NCBI GenBank assembly: GCA_024707365.1
Contig: JANPZV010000003.1
Span: forward strand, 1-64,000
Direction: 5' to 3'
DNA from: Terricaulis sp.
GTDB taxonomy: Bacteria; Pseudomonadota; Alphaproteobacteria; Caulobacterales; Aquidulcibacteraceae
Length of the DNA: 64,000 nucleotides
The position numbers and the translations under genes are program-made. Shown here piece after piece: positions 7,937 to 18,449 of the stretch. The notes beneath the pieces were generated by a model. That model worked only from the letters and a program-made list of their open reading frames with translations. It was not told the DNA's origin and ran no database searches. Numbering within the stretch: the first letter of the stretch is position 1; each line of letters starts with the position of its first letter.

Positions 7937-9374
7937 GAATTATATCGGCGGCGCCTGGCGCGCGGGCGAAGGCGCGGTGTTTACAGCGCACGATCCGGCC
8001 ACGGGCGATAAGGTCTGGGAAGGGCGCGCCGCAAACGATGAGGATGTCGCCGAAGCGATGGCGGCGGCAAACCTTGCGTTTCCCGCCTGGTCGCGCCGCC
8101 CGGTGGAAGAGCGCATCGCCCTCGTGCGCGCGTTTGGCAAGCTTATCGAGGCGCGCAAGGAAGAATTCGCCCAAGCGATCAGCCGCGAGATGGGCAAGGC
8201 GCTGTGGGATTCGCGCGGCGAGGTCGCCGCCATGATCGGCAAAATCGAAATTTCGATCCGCGCCCAAGCCGAGCGCGCGGGCGCGCGGGAGGAAGCTGCG
8301 CCCTTTGGCGCGATGACGCTGTCGCACCGCGCCCATGGCGTGCTTGCGGTGTTTGGCCCGTTCAATTTCCCTGGCCACTTGCCGAACGGGCATATCGTGC
8401 CGGCGTTGCTGGCCGGCAATTGCGTGATCTTCAAGCCCAGCGAGCTGACGCCCGGCGTGGGCGCGATGATGGTGGAGGCTTGGGAAGACGCCGGCTTGCC
8501 CGCGGGCGTGCTCAATCTCACGCAAGGCGCGCGCGAAACGGGCGCCGCATTGCTCGATGCGCGCGGGCTGGATGGGGTGTTGTTCACCGGCTCTGCGCAA
8601 ACCGGGGCGATGATCCATCGCAAATTCGCCGGCCGGCCGGAGATTTTGTTGGCGCTTGAATTGGGCGGCAACAATCCGCTGATCGTTTGGCCGCCCGTCG
8701 ATGCGCGCGCGGCGGCGAACCTGATCGCGCATTCGGCCTACGCCACAAGCGGGCAGCGCTGCTCCTGTGCGCGGCGGCTGATCGTACCGGAAGGCGAGGC
8801 GGGGCAAGCCGTCATTGATGCGCTGGCCGCGCTCGCGGCGGATATTGCCGTCGGGCCCGCAACGCAAACGCCCGAGCCCTTCTTCGGCCCGCTGGTGAGC
8901 GCCGAAAGCGCGGCGCGCGCGGAAAAATTCGGGCACGCGCTTGGCGCGATGGGCGCCAAGGCGATCGTGCCGCTCAAGCGTGACGGCGCGTTTGTGCGCC
9001 CGGCGCTGTTTGACGTCACCGGGCTTAATCCGCCGGACGAGGAATTGTTTGGCCCGGTGCTGCAAGTCTATCGCGTGCGCGATTTCGATCATGCGCTCGA
9101 TATCGCCAACGCCACGCGCTTTGGCCTCGCCGGCGGGCTGATCAGCGATGATGCGGCGCTGTGGGGGCGCGTGAAAAATGAAATGCGCGCCGGCATTCTG
9201 AATTGGAACCGGCCAACGACAGGCGCGAGCGGCGCCATGCCCTTCGGTGGGCCGGGGCTTTCCGGCTCGCTGCGGCCGAGCGCTTATTATGCGGCTGATT
9301 ACGCGGCCTATCCGGTGGCGACGCAATTGGCGGAAAAAGCCGCGGCGATTTCCGCGCCAGGTTTGCCTGCATGA
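7926..9374 (+). CDS. astD: N-succinylglutamate 5-semialdehyde dehydrogenase
   Basis: This 482-residue NAD-dependent aldehyde dehydrogenase oxidises N-succinylglutamate semialdehyde to N-succinylglutamate in the AST pathway. Visible motifs are YIGGAWRAG at the N-terminus, FGPFNFPGHLPNGHIVPALL, KPSELTP (cofactor Lys), FTGSAQTG, LELGGNNPLIVW (general-base Glu) and SGQRCSCARRL with the catalytic cysteine. The C-terminus has LFGPVLQVYRV and NWNRPTTGASGAMPFGG, typical of AstD. The ATG at 7926 gives normal length and overlaps the end of astA. Its stop overlaps the astB start by 4 bases. Confidence 0.95.
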   Translation: MRTENYIGGAWRAGEGAVFTAHDPATGDKVWEGRAANDEDVAEAMAAANLAFPAWSRRPVEERIALVRAFGKLIEARKEEFAQAISREMGKALWDSRGEVAAMIGKIEISIRAQAERAGAREEAAPFGAMTLSHRAHGVLAVFGPFNFPGHLPNGHIVPALLAGNCVIFKPSELTPGVGAMMVEAWEDAGLPAGVLNLTQGARETGAALLDARGLDGVLFTGSAQTGAMIHRKFAGRPEILLALELGGNNPLIVWPPVDARAAANLIAHSAYATSGQRCSCARRLIVPEGEAGQAVIDALAALAADIAVGPATQTPEPFFGPLVSAESAARAEKFGHALGAMGAKAIVPLKRDGAFVRPALFDVTGLNPPDEELFGPVLQVYRVRDFDHALDIANATRFGLAGGLISDDAALWGRVKNEMRAGILNWNRPTTGASGAMPFGGPGLSGSLRPSAYYAADYAAYPVATQLAEKAAAISAPGLPA

Positions 9375-10705
9375 GCCTTGCCGAAATCAATTTCGACGGC
9401 TTGGTTGGCCCCACGCACAATTATGCCGGGCTTTCCGAAGGCAATCTGGCCTCCGCGCGCAACCGCGATAGCGTTGCGCGCCCGCGTGAGGCGGCGCTCG
9501 AAGGCATCGCCAAGATGCGCAAGCTGGCGGCGCTTGGCGCGCCGCAAGGGGTGCTGCCGCCGCACGCGCGGCCTGATGTGCATTTCCTGCGCAGCCTCGG
9601 CTTCAGCGGAAGCGATGCGGCGGTGTGGCGGCGTGCTTGGGAAGAGGAAGAGGCCGCCGCGCGCGCGGCTTTGGCGGCCTCGGCCATGTGGGCGGCGAAC
9701 GCGGCCACGATCTCGCCGAGCCCAGATTGCGCCGATGGGCGGCTGCATGCGTCCGCCGCCAACCTCTCCACCATGCTGCATCGTTTTCTGGAGGCCGAGC
9801 AAACCCAGCGCACATTGCGCGCGCTTTTGCTCGATGAGGCGCGCTTTGCGGTGCATGAAGCGCTGCCGGCGCACGGCGCATTTTCCGATGAAGGCGCGGC
9901 CAATCACATGCGCTTGCATGCGGGCGGCGAGGGCGTTGAGGTGTTCGTTTATGGCCGCAGCGCCGCCGAGGCGCGCGCGGGCTTTCCCGCGCGGCAAACG
10001 CTGGAGGCGTGCAGCGCCATTGCGCGCCGGCACGGGCTGAGCAAAGCGCGCACCGTGTTCGCGCGCCAGGCGCCGGAGGCGATCGATGCAGGCGCGTTTC
10101 ACAACGACGTTGTGGCTGTGGCGCATGAGCATGTGCTTTTCCACCACGAACATGCGTTCGCGGATAAAGCGGCGCTTTATGCTGAGATCCGAGAGAAGGC
10201 GCGCGGGCTGTTTGAGCCTGTGTTTGTAGAGGTTTCCGCGCGCGATGTTTCGCTGGCGGAGGCGGTGAGCTCCTATCTCTTCAATTCGCAATTGGTGTCA
10301 GAACCAGGCGCGTCCTCGCTCACGCTGATCGCCCCTACGGAGGTGCGCGATAACAACCGCACTGCTGCGTTTGTGGCGGACATGATCGCAAAGCCGGGCG
10401 CTGCGATCGGGCGGGTGGAATATGTGGATGTGCGCCAAAGCATGCGCAATGGCGGCGGGCCGGCGTGCTTGCGCCTGCGCATCGCCGTGACGGCGCCTGA
10501 GCGCGCGGCGCTGGCGCAAGGTTTTTTGCTGAGTGATGCGTTGGCCGATCAGCTCGAGGCCTGGGTGCGGAGCCATTACCGCGAAGCGCTCGCGCCCGAG
10601 GATTTGGCCGATCCCGCGCTCATCAGCGAGACCCAAACCGCGCTCGATGCGCTCACGCGCATCCTGCCGCTGGGCGGGGATTTTTATCCGTTTCAGCGCG
10701 GCTAA
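9371..10705 (+). CDS. astB: N-succinylarginine dihydrolase
   Basis: This 444-residue enzyme hydrolyses N-succinylarginine to N-succinylornithine, CO2 and ammonia; it belongs to the amidinotransferase fold. The start INFDGLVGPTHNYAGLSEGN is diagnostic. Further motifs are MWAANAATISPSPD, GAANHMRLH, ARQAPEAIDAGAFHNDVVAV (with the catalytic His region), YLFNSQLV, and MRNGGGPACLRLRI near the catalytic Cys. It is the last gene of the operon and is closed by a bidirectional terminator. No astC (succinylornithine transaminase) is present; an ArgD-type enzyme elsewhere may supply that step. Confidence 0.96.
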   Translation: MSLAEINFDGLVGPTHNYAGLSEGNLASARNRDSVARPREAALEGIAKMRKLAALGAPQGVLPPHARPDVHFLRSLGFSGSDAAVWRRAWEEEEAAARAALAASAMWAANAATISPSPDCADGRLHASAANLSTMLHRFLEAEQTQRTLRALLLDEARFAVHEALPAHGAFSDEGAANHMRLHAGGEGVEVFVYGRSAAEARAGFPARQTLEACSAIARRHGLSKARTVFARQAPEAIDAGAFHNDVVAVAHEHVLFHHEHAFADKAALYAEIREKARGLFEPVFVEVSARDVSLAEAVSSYLFNSQLVSEPGASSLTLIAPTEVRDNNRTAAFVADMIAKPGAAIGRVEYVDVRQSMRNGGGPACLRLRIAVTAPERAALAQGFLLSDALADQLEAWVRSHYREALAPEDLADPALISETQTALDALTRILPLGGDFYPFQRG

Positions 10706-10711
10706 ATGAAA

Positions 10712-10737
10712 ACGGCGGCCGTTTTCACGGCCGCCGT
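10712..10737. terminator. Bidirectional terminator between astB and hspQ
   Basis: ACGGCGGCCGT (10712-10722) and ACGGCCGCCGT (10727-10737) form a perfect 11-bp stem with a TTTC loop. On the minus strand it is followed by TTTTCATTT, suiting termination of hspQ. It also closes the AST operon. Confidence 0.85.
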
Positions 10738-10748
10738 GTCATTGCGAT

Positions 10749-11072
10749 TTAGTTCAAGCTCTCCGGGCGCAGCTTGTAATCGCCCTCATCGGTTTCATCG
10801 AACAGCAGCTCAATCTGCGGGTGCTCAACCGGCTCGCCGCTATCATCGGCCATCAGGTTCTGCTCGGAAACATAAGCCACGTAATGGCTGTCCGAATTCT
10901 CGGCGAAGAGGTGATAGAAGGGCTGGTCGCGCCGCGGGCGGATCGGCTCTGGGATGGCGGTGAGCCATTCTTCCGAATTGGAAAACTCGGCGTCCACATC
11001 GAACACCACGCCCCGGAACGGAAACAGCTTATGCTTAACCACCTGGCCGATGGAGAATTTCGCTTCGTGCAT
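10749..11072 (-). CDS. hspQ: HspQ / YccV-like heat-shock hemimethylated-DNA-binding protein
   Basis: This 107-residue cytosolic protein belongs to the HspQ/YccV family, linked to Lon protease specificity and to replication control in enterobacteria. Visible are AKFSIGQVVKHKLFPFRGVV, DVDAEFSNSEEWL, RRDQPFYHLFAEN and YVAYVSEQNL, the family core. The ATG at 11072 is supported by a very strong ribosome site (AGGAGGAG). It stands alone, convergent to the AST operon and divergent from ppx/gppA. The 249 bases between it and the next gene show no extra gene. Confidence 0.93.
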   Translation of the reverse strand: MHEAKFSIGQVVKHKLFPFRGVVFDVDAEFSNSEEWLTAIPEPIRPRRDQPFYHLFAENSDSHYVAYVSEQNLMADDSGEPVEHPQIELLFDETDEGDYKLRPESLN

Positions 11073-11321
11073 CTTCTCCTCCTTCTTCAACCTCCTTGTG
11101 ATCTCTCGCAGAGGTAACGTAGGCATGGGTAACGCCTGCAACAAGCGGCGGCTCCCAGGCGGCCGCTTTGCACACGAAGATGTGTCCGCAGCAGCCTTCC
11201 AAGCTGAATTGTGCCTGAATCTAGGGCAAAAAATGCGCTGTGACGCGGCGCAAAGCCGGGCTAGCATAGCCCCTGATTTGGTGATTGCGGGCCCTCGCGG
11301 GGCCTGCCGGATAGTTTGAAA

Positions 11322-12356
11322 ATGGCTCATGAGGGCAGGGGCGAAGCGCCGCGTGGCGGCCGCGGGCCCCGCGCGCGCCAGCGCGCGCCGCTTTATGCGG
11401 CGCTCGATCTTGGCACGAACAATTGCCGGCTTTTGATGGCCGCGCCCGAGCCGGGCGGCGGCCTCAAGGTGCTGGATGGATTTTCGCGCATCGTGCGCTT
11501 GGGCGAGGGCTTGTCGCAAACCGGGCGCCTCGGCGAAGCGGCGATGGCGCGCGCCTACCAGGCGCTGCAGGCCTGCGCCCAGCGCATCGAGGCGCGCAAG
11601 CCCGTCGCCATCGGCTGCGTGGCCACCCAAGCGTGCCGCCAGGCGGCGAACGGGGCGAGCTTTCTCAATCGCGTGAAGCTCGATCTTGGCCTCGATTTTC
11701 AAGTGATCAGCCCTGAGCAGGAAGCGCGTCTTTCGGTGCTGGGTTGCGCCAGCCTCATGCAGCCCGAAGGCGATGTGGCGATGGTAGTCGATATCGGCGG
11801 CGGCTCGACGGAGATTTCCTGGGTGAACCCGCAGGCGGTGAAAGCCAATCGCGTGGCCCCGCCGATCCTGGGTTGGAGTTCCACCCCGCTGGGTGTTGTG
11901 ACGCTGGCGGAAGAGGAGGTCGAACCCGAAGGCGATCGCCGCGAGTGGTATGAGGCGCGCGTGGAACGGCTGATGGCCCAATTGCGCGCTGCGCCGTGCC
12001 CGCCTGCAGTGCGCCAAGCCTTCGCCGAAGGGCGCGCGCACATGATCGGCACGTCGGGCACGGTCACCAGCCTTGCCGGCGTGCATATGAATTTGCCGCG
12101 CTATGATCGCAGCCGCGTGGACGGCTATTGGTTTGACGTGAGCGATTGCCGCGCCGCGATTGGCCGGCTTTTGGCGCAAGATTTCGCAGGCCGCGCCGCC
12201 CATCCGTGCATCGGCAAGGATCGCGCCGATCTCGTTGTTGCGGGCGGGGCGATCCTTGATGCGGTGCTGCGCGTCTGGCCGGTGGGGCGTATCCGCGTGG
12301 CCGATCGCGGCTTGCGCGAGGGCGTGCTGATGCAATTGATGGCGGCCAAGCCATGA
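11322..12356 (+). CDS. Ppx/GppA phosphatase family (exopolyphosphatase / pppGpp phosphohydrolase)
   Basis: This protein of about 344 residues has the ASKHA fold. Motifs are ALDLGTNNCRLL (phosphate 1), EGLSQTGRL, CVATQACRQA, VVDIGGGSTEISWV (phosphate 2) and GTSGTVTSLAGVH. Family members hydrolyse polyphosphate and/or pppGpp. The short form without a C-terminal HD domain is typical of alphaproteobacteria. The ATG at 11322 is preferred to a TTG six bases upstream. The first 20 residues are basic and unstructured. Its stop overlaps the rlmE start by 4 bases, an arrangement common in alphaproteobacteria, so the two are co-transcribed. Which substrate dominates cannot be told from sequence. Confidence 0.92.
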   Translation: MAHEGRGEAPRGGRGPRARQRAPLYAALDLGTNNCRLLMAAPEPGGGLKVLDGFSRIVRLGEGLSQTGRLGEAAMARAYQALQACAQRIEARKPVAIGCVATQACRQAANGASFLNRVKLDLGLDFQVISPEQEARLSVLGCASLMQPEGDVAMVVDIGGGSTEISWVNPQAVKANRVAPPILGWSSTPLGVVTLAEEEVEPEGDRREWYEARVERLMAQLRAAPCPPAVRQAFAEGRAHMIGTSGTVTSLAGVHMNLPRYDRSRVDGYWFDVSDCRAAIGRLLAQDFAGRAAHPCIGKDRADLVVAGGAILDAVLRVWPVGRIRVADRGLREGVLMQLMAAKP

Positions 12357-13057
12357 GCGAAGGTGATGACGGCAAGCGTCGCTGGCGCCCGAAAGCAGAT
12401 TCCGGCGCGGGCGAGCAGCGCCAGCTGACGACGCGCGTGAAAAACAAAAAGGCCAAGGAAAGCTCAAAAAAATGGATTGAGCGCCACATCAACGATCCCT
12501 ACGTCGCGCGCGCCAAGGCCGAGGGCTATCGCGCGCGCGCGGCCTACAAGCTGATCGAGCTCGACGAGAAATTTCAGTTTCTGAAGCGCGGCGCGCGGGT
12601 GATCGATTTGGGCGCAGCGCCCGGCGGCTGGGCGCAAGTGGCGGTCAAGCGCGGTTGCGCGGTGGTGGGCGTCGATCTTTTGCCGGTCGAGCCGCTGGCG
12701 GGCGCTGAATTTTTTCAGATGGATATTCTGGAGCCCGAAACCGGGCGCGCGCTGATCGCGGCTTTGGGCGGGCGGCCCGATCTTGTGCTCTCGGACATGG
12801 CGGCCAACACCATTGGCCACACGAAAACCGACCAGATCCGCACCGGCGCGCTGGCGGAAGCCGCCGCCGATTTTGCGATCGAGCACCTCGCGCCCGGCGG
12901 GGTGTTTGTGACCAAAGCCTTCCAAGGCGGCCTCGATGGCGCGCTGCTCACGCGGCTCAAACAGGGCTTCGCCAAGGTAAGCCACGCCAAGCCCAAGGCG
13001 AGCCGGGCGGAGAGCTCGGAGGTTTACGTGGTGGCGACGGGAAGGAAGCCGACGTGA
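12353..13057 (+). CDS. rlmE: 23S rRNA (uridine-2552-2'-O)-methyltransferase
   Basis: RlmE (FtsJ/RrmJ) uses SAM to methylate U2552 of 23S rRNA in the 50S subunit. The 234-residue protein has a basic N-terminal tail (TTRVKNKKAKESSKKW). The core has GYRARAAYKLIELDEK (first catalytic Lys), VIDLGAAPGGWAQVA (SAM motif I), DLVLSDMAANTIGH (catalytic Asp), GVFVTKAFQGG (second Lys) and ESSEVYVVA (Glu). The K-D-K-E tetrad is thus complete. The start overlaps the ppx/gppA stop. Confidence 0.96.
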   Translation: MSEGDDGKRRWRPKADSGAGEQRQLTTRVKNKKAKESSKKWIERHINDPYVARAKAEGYRARAAYKLIELDEKFQFLKRGARVIDLGAAPGGWAQVAVKRGCAVVGVDLLPVEPLAGAEFFQMDILEPETGRALIAALGGRPDLVLSDMAANTIGHTKTDQIRTGALAEAAADFAIEHLAPGGVFVTKAFQGGLDGALLTRLKQGFAKVSHAKPKASRAESSEVYVVATGRKPT

Positions 13058-13104
13058 CAACTGATTTTGCAGACCGGTCCTAAAAAGCGGTATGCTGAGC
13101 ATTG

Positions 13105-15067
<1,963 letters not shown>

Positions 15068-15111
15068 GCCGCTGTCGCGCTGTTTGAATTTCTTTTTGAG
15101 GGGTTTCTCCC

Positions 15112-16389
15112 ATGCGTCCTGGCGCGCGCCAAGCGGCGGCGATTGAAGTTTTGGCGGCGCTGGCAACCCAGCATCGCCCCGCTGCTGAAATCCTGAAGGA
15201 TTGGATGAAAAGCCATCGCTTCGCCGGCTCGAAGGATCGGGCCGAGATTGGCGATTTGGTGTTCGGCGCGCTGCGCTGGAAGCAATCTTCCGCATGGCGC
15301 ATGGGCGCGGATGCGCCGCGCGCTTGGGTTTGGGGCGCGCTGCGCTGGGGCTTTGGCTGGAGCGCCGAAGCGATTGCGCAAAGCTGCCAGGATGATCCGC
15401 ACGCGCCAGCGCCGCCCAGCGATGCCGAGTATGCAGCGCTCGCGGGCGACAACATCGCCGGCGCGCCGGCTTATGTGGCGGGCGATTATCCAGAATGGCT
15501 CGAGGGCTCATTTACGCGCGCGTTCGGCGATGCGCGCGCGCAAGAGGGCGCGGCTTTGGCTGCGCCCGCGCCGCTGGATTTGCGCGCAAACACGCTGAAA
15601 ACCACGCGTGAGAAATTGATCGCCGCCCTGGGCGAAAGCCCGAAGCTGAAAGAGCCGCCGGCGCCAACACCGTTCGCGCCCGAAGGCGTGCGCATTCCGT
15701 GGGCGCAAGGACGCACGTTTCCTTGGGCGACCGAGCAAAGCTTCCTCAAAGGCTGGTTCGAGGTGCAAGACGAGGGCAGCCAGCTTGCGGCGCTGCTGTG
15801 CGAGGTAAAGCCCGGCATGCAGGTTGCCGATGTGTGCGCGGGCGGCGGCGGCAAGACGCTGGCGCTTTCGGCTGCGATGCAAAACAAGGGGCAGATCTTC
15901 GCCCATGACATCGATGGCCGCCGCCTCGCGCCGCTGAAAGAGCGCGCCGACCGCGCAGGCGCGCACAATGTGCAAATCCGCGCGCCGATGCGGACGAAAG
16001 ATGCGCTTGGCGATTTAATCGGGCGCATGGACGTTGTGCTCGTGGATGCGCCGTGCACGGGGGCGGGCACTTGGCGACGCAGCCCGGATTCCAAATGGAG
16101 GCTCAAGCCCAATGCGCTTGCTAAGCGCCTTGAAGAGCAGCGCGCGGCGCTGGCTTTGGCCGCGCCCTTGGTGAAGCCGGGCGGGCGGCTGGTTTATGTG
16201 ACGTGCTCGGTGCTGCCGGAAGAGAATGAGGATCAGGCCGCAGCGTTTGCAGCATCATATGCTGATTTCACGCCTGTGGGATTGAACGCGGATTTCCCCG
16301 CGCATCCGCGCGCGATCGGCCTGCAGATGAGCCCGCTGCTGACAGCTTGCGACGGCTTTTACGCCGCCGCCTTCATGCGCAAAAGTTAA
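15112..16389 (+). CDS. RsmB/NOP-family rRNA m5C methyltransferase
   Basis: This 425-residue protein is likely the 16S rRNA (cytosine-5) methyltransferase RsmB or a close relative. The N-terminal part has a NusB-like helical region (AEILKDWMKSHRFAGSKDRA). The catalytic domain has DEGSQLAALLCEVKPG, VADVCAGGGGKTLALSAAM (SAM site), FAHDIDGRRLAPLKER, LVDAPCTGAGTWRRSPD (first Cys) and VYVTCSVLPEENEDQ (catalytic Cys). GAGGGG precedes the ATG. Target assignment within the family (RsmB versus RsmF-like) cannot be settled from sequence alone. It follows guaB by 44 bases. Confidence 0.9.
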   Translation: MRPGARQAAAIEVLAALATQHRPAAEILKDWMKSHRFAGSKDRAEIGDLVFGALRWKQSSAWRMGADAPRAWVWGALRWGFGWSAEAIAQSCQDDPHAPAPPSDAEYAALAGDNIAGAPAYVAGDYPEWLEGSFTRAFGDARAQEGAALAAPAPLDLRANTLKTTREKLIAALGESPKLKEPPAPTPFAPEGVRIPWAQGRTFPWATEQSFLKGWFEVQDEGSQLAALLCEVKPGMQVADVCAGGGGKTLALSAAMQNKGQIFAHDIDGRRLAPLKERADRAGAHNVQIRAPMRTKDALGDLIGRMDVVLVDAPCTGAGTWRRSPDSKWRLKPNALAKRLEEQRAALALAAPLVKPGGRLVYVTCSVLPEENEDQAAAFAASYADFTPVGLNADFPAHPRAIGLQMSPLLTACDGFYAAAFMRKS

Positions 16390-16673
16390 ACCTCGATATC
16401 GACGTGCCGGCCGCGCTCGTCATGGCGTTCGCGGGCGGCGTCTTCTTCGGCATGGCGCGCCTCGCGCGTCGCTTGGCGCTCGCTTCCAGCGCGTGCAGGT
16501 GAGGGCTCGCGCATGCGCTCTGTCACGGCCGCCGGATCAACGCGCAGCTTCGCTTGCACCGCTTCGCGGTGTGAATTTGCTGCGCCGAAATTCAGGCCAT
16601 GGCGTTGAGGCTGACGTTGCTCGTGCCCTTGCTGGCCGGCCGGCGCGGCGATCGGATCGATAGCCTGCGTCAT
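16386..16673 (-). CDS. Hypothetical hydrophilic protein
   Basis: This 95-residue, Arg/His/Glu-rich, soluble and probably disordered protein has no recognised family. It is convergent with rsmB and the stops overlap by a few bases. The C-terminal half (ARHAEEDAARERHDERGRH) is strongly charged. Support is only frame length, the neat junction with rsmB and an ATG start. It could be a chance open frame in GC-rich DNA. Confidence 0.4.
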   Translation of the reverse strand: MTQAIDPIAAPAGQQGHEQRQPQRHGLNFGAANSHREAVQAKLRVDPAAVTERMREPSPARAGSERQATREARHAEEDAARERHDERGRHVDIEV

Positions 16674-17240
16674 GGCGCGAATATCTCATGGCAAGCTTAG
16701 GGTTTCGTTCAGAAACAACACAAATTTCCGCTAACCATGCGTAAGCGCCGCATGCGGCGCTGCGCTGCGTTGAAGCCAAATCATGCTCCGTAAGTGGGAG
16801 CCGGGGCGCGCATTGTGCGCCGATGGTTTGGTACGGGCCGGCCTTGCGGGCCGGCCTTGCGGGCCGGCATGCGCGCAAGGCGCGCCCCGTTCGCAATGTG
16901 CTGCGATGGCTCCGTCGCGGAGGGTATTTCACCTCCGGAGGCGGCTACGCCATCGGCGTGCTGGGCGCGGTGTTCGCACGCGCTCCCATCTTTATTCCCG
17001 CGCTTTTGACTTCCCGCAGGCTTTGCACTGCTGCGTCCGGTATGGGGCGTGCGGCGTTCGCGCCGACGCATACCTTGCCCGGAACCCTCTTCCGACACCG
17101 CGACAATGCCGGGGCTGGGTTTCTACCAACAGCGCTTCACGCTCCATTACGGCGCTTCGCTTTGGATGAACTGGCCAAATGCTCCCATGCGAAACGCAGG
17201 GAGGAGTATGCGGCAGGTTTTGAGGTGTGGGATAGATTTT
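16674..17240. other. Non-coding or degenerate region with short repeats
   Basis: Frames exist on both strands but are Arg/Ala/Pro-rich, lack ribosome sites and match no family. The stretch contains 13-base tandem repeats at 16835-16868. It marks the edge of a less GC-rich, probably accessory segment that continues to about 18000. Confidence 0.55.
16835..16868 (+). repeat. 13-base tandem repeat, 2.6 copies
   Basis: The unit GGGCCGGCCTTGC occurs at 16835-16847 and 16848-16860, then a partial copy GGGCCGGC at 16861-16868. Each unit contains the palindrome GGCCGGCC or GCCGGC, so the array can fold. No function is assigned. Confidence 0.8.
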
Positions 17241-17999
17241 TTATGGGCTCCTCACGACGACTGGCGGATCGGCTCGTGCGGCCTCGGGGCGATCTGGGGA
17301 AGTGAACAAAAACTGCGCAAAGAGCGCGAAAGCACTCGTCAGAAGCGTGAGCCAGCCTGTCGCCTTAACTTCTCGGTCTGGATGCTGAAAGAGAAGGAAA
17401 TATGGGTTTGAGGGGAAATGTATCCTTGCGAGGTATGTCGCGCCGATGGCCTCTGGCTCTTCCCAGTCCTTATGAAATCGCCGGGCGATCATATTGCTTA
17501 AGTTGCCGCGGTATTTGCGCAATGCGACACGCGTTAAGTATTCCGCGCGGTTTTTGATCTCTTTCTCGATGTCTTCCTGGAAGGCGAACTGACCATCCCG
17601 CAGCAATGTGGTTTGCTTTGACATCGCATTGAGTTTGAATGCGCGCCGGAATACGCGAACGCGCCGCGATAGTTGCCGGTCGCCGTGAGCGATAAGGAAG
17701 CGGTGCTCGACAATGATTTTCGCAGGGAGTCGCTCGGCCCGCGTGTCGAAGGTGCGGCGTGTGAACAAAACGTCTGCAGCGCCGTAACCGGGACGATCAT
17801 GAGAGATGACATCGATCGCCATGTCGCGGTTTTGAATCTCCCCGCGATACACGTCTCCTATCACCCAAAGAAGCGCGATGACGGCGATGACCAAGAGCAG
17901 GTATTTGATCAAGGCGGCGGTCGAAAGATCGAGGTCGAGTGCTGCGAGGATTTGTAGAAACGATGCCCAAAGCTCGCCGCTCGCCGCACTCCAATCCAT
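17241..17999 (-). CDS. Hypothetical two-helix membrane protein
   Basis: This 252-residue protein has a membrane helix at about 28-50 (IKYLLLVIAVIALLWVIGDV), a long soluble middle part, and a second hydrophobic helix at about 213-233 (LTLLTSAFALFAQFLFTS). The middle holds a charged, helical stretch (FAFQEDIEKEIKNRAEYL, NMIARRFHKDW). No family is recognised. Its DNA is less GC-rich than the surrounding core genes and uses more A/T-ending codons, which suggests acquisition. It stands alone between a repeat-bearing region and the DUF2061 gene. Confidence 0.65.
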   Translation of the reverse strand: MDWSAASGELWASFLQILAALDLDLSTAALIKYLLLVIAVIALLWVIGDVYRGEIQNRDMAIDVISHDRPGYGAADVLFTRRTFDTRAERLPAKIIVEHRFLIAHGDRQLSRRVRVFRRAFKLNAMSKQTTLLRDGQFAFQEDIEKEIKNRAEYLTRVALRKYRGNLSNMIARRFHKDWEEPEAIGATYLARIHFPSNPYFLLFQHPDREVKATGWLTLLTSAFALFAQFLFTSPDRPEAARADPPVVVRSP

Positions 18000-18066
18000 C
18001 CCCCGCCTCCCCAGACATCATGGTTAATAAACCTTAACGACTGTGGATAAGGTTGCAACCAGGGCG

Positions 18067-18273
18067 CTAGCTGGCGGGGTCGGGCGCGCCCCGCCGCCGC
18101 TCCACGCGCGCCCAAGCGCGTTCGTGCAGGGCGTACGCCACCGTCTGCACCAGCGGCTCGATCAGGCCGACGGCGAGGGCGGCGCGCCAATCTTGGGTGA
18201 TAAGGAAGGTCACGGTGATCGCGACCGCGAAATGGGTCAGCGAATAGGTTCCGGTTTTCAAGGCGAGGCGCAT
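18067..18273 (-). CDS. DUF2061 small membrane protein
   Basis: This 68-residue protein matches the DUF2061 pattern. It starts MRLALKTGTYSLTHFAVA, has two membrane segments (about 12-26 and 32-48), and carries WRAALAVGLIEPLVQT followed by the conserved YALHERAWARV. The ATG at 18273 gives the usual short length; longer frames upstream are proline-rich and unlikely. Function is unknown for the family. Confidence 0.85.
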   Translation of the reverse strand: MRLALKTGTYSLTHFAVAITVTFLITQDWRAALAVGLIEPLVQTVAYALHERAWARVERRRGAPDPAS

Positions 18274-18449
18274 GATATTCAGTCGCAATTGCGAATGATT
18301 ATCAGATAGGGTGCGTCGCGAAGGCGTGCAAGGGGGCGGGGCTTGAAAATAAGGGGCGGGCGGCGCTCGGCTGGTGGTTTTGCGCCGCTGGCGGGCAGGC
18401 TTGCGCCGGCCGCAATTGACGCTGCGCGCAACGCACTCCATTTCAGGCC

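Noticed and set aside
16537..17305. Overlapping frames on both strands between rsmB and 17.3 kb as genes
   Set aside because: No ribosome sites, extreme Arg/Ala/Pro content, and no recognisable domain; the repeat array lies inside them.
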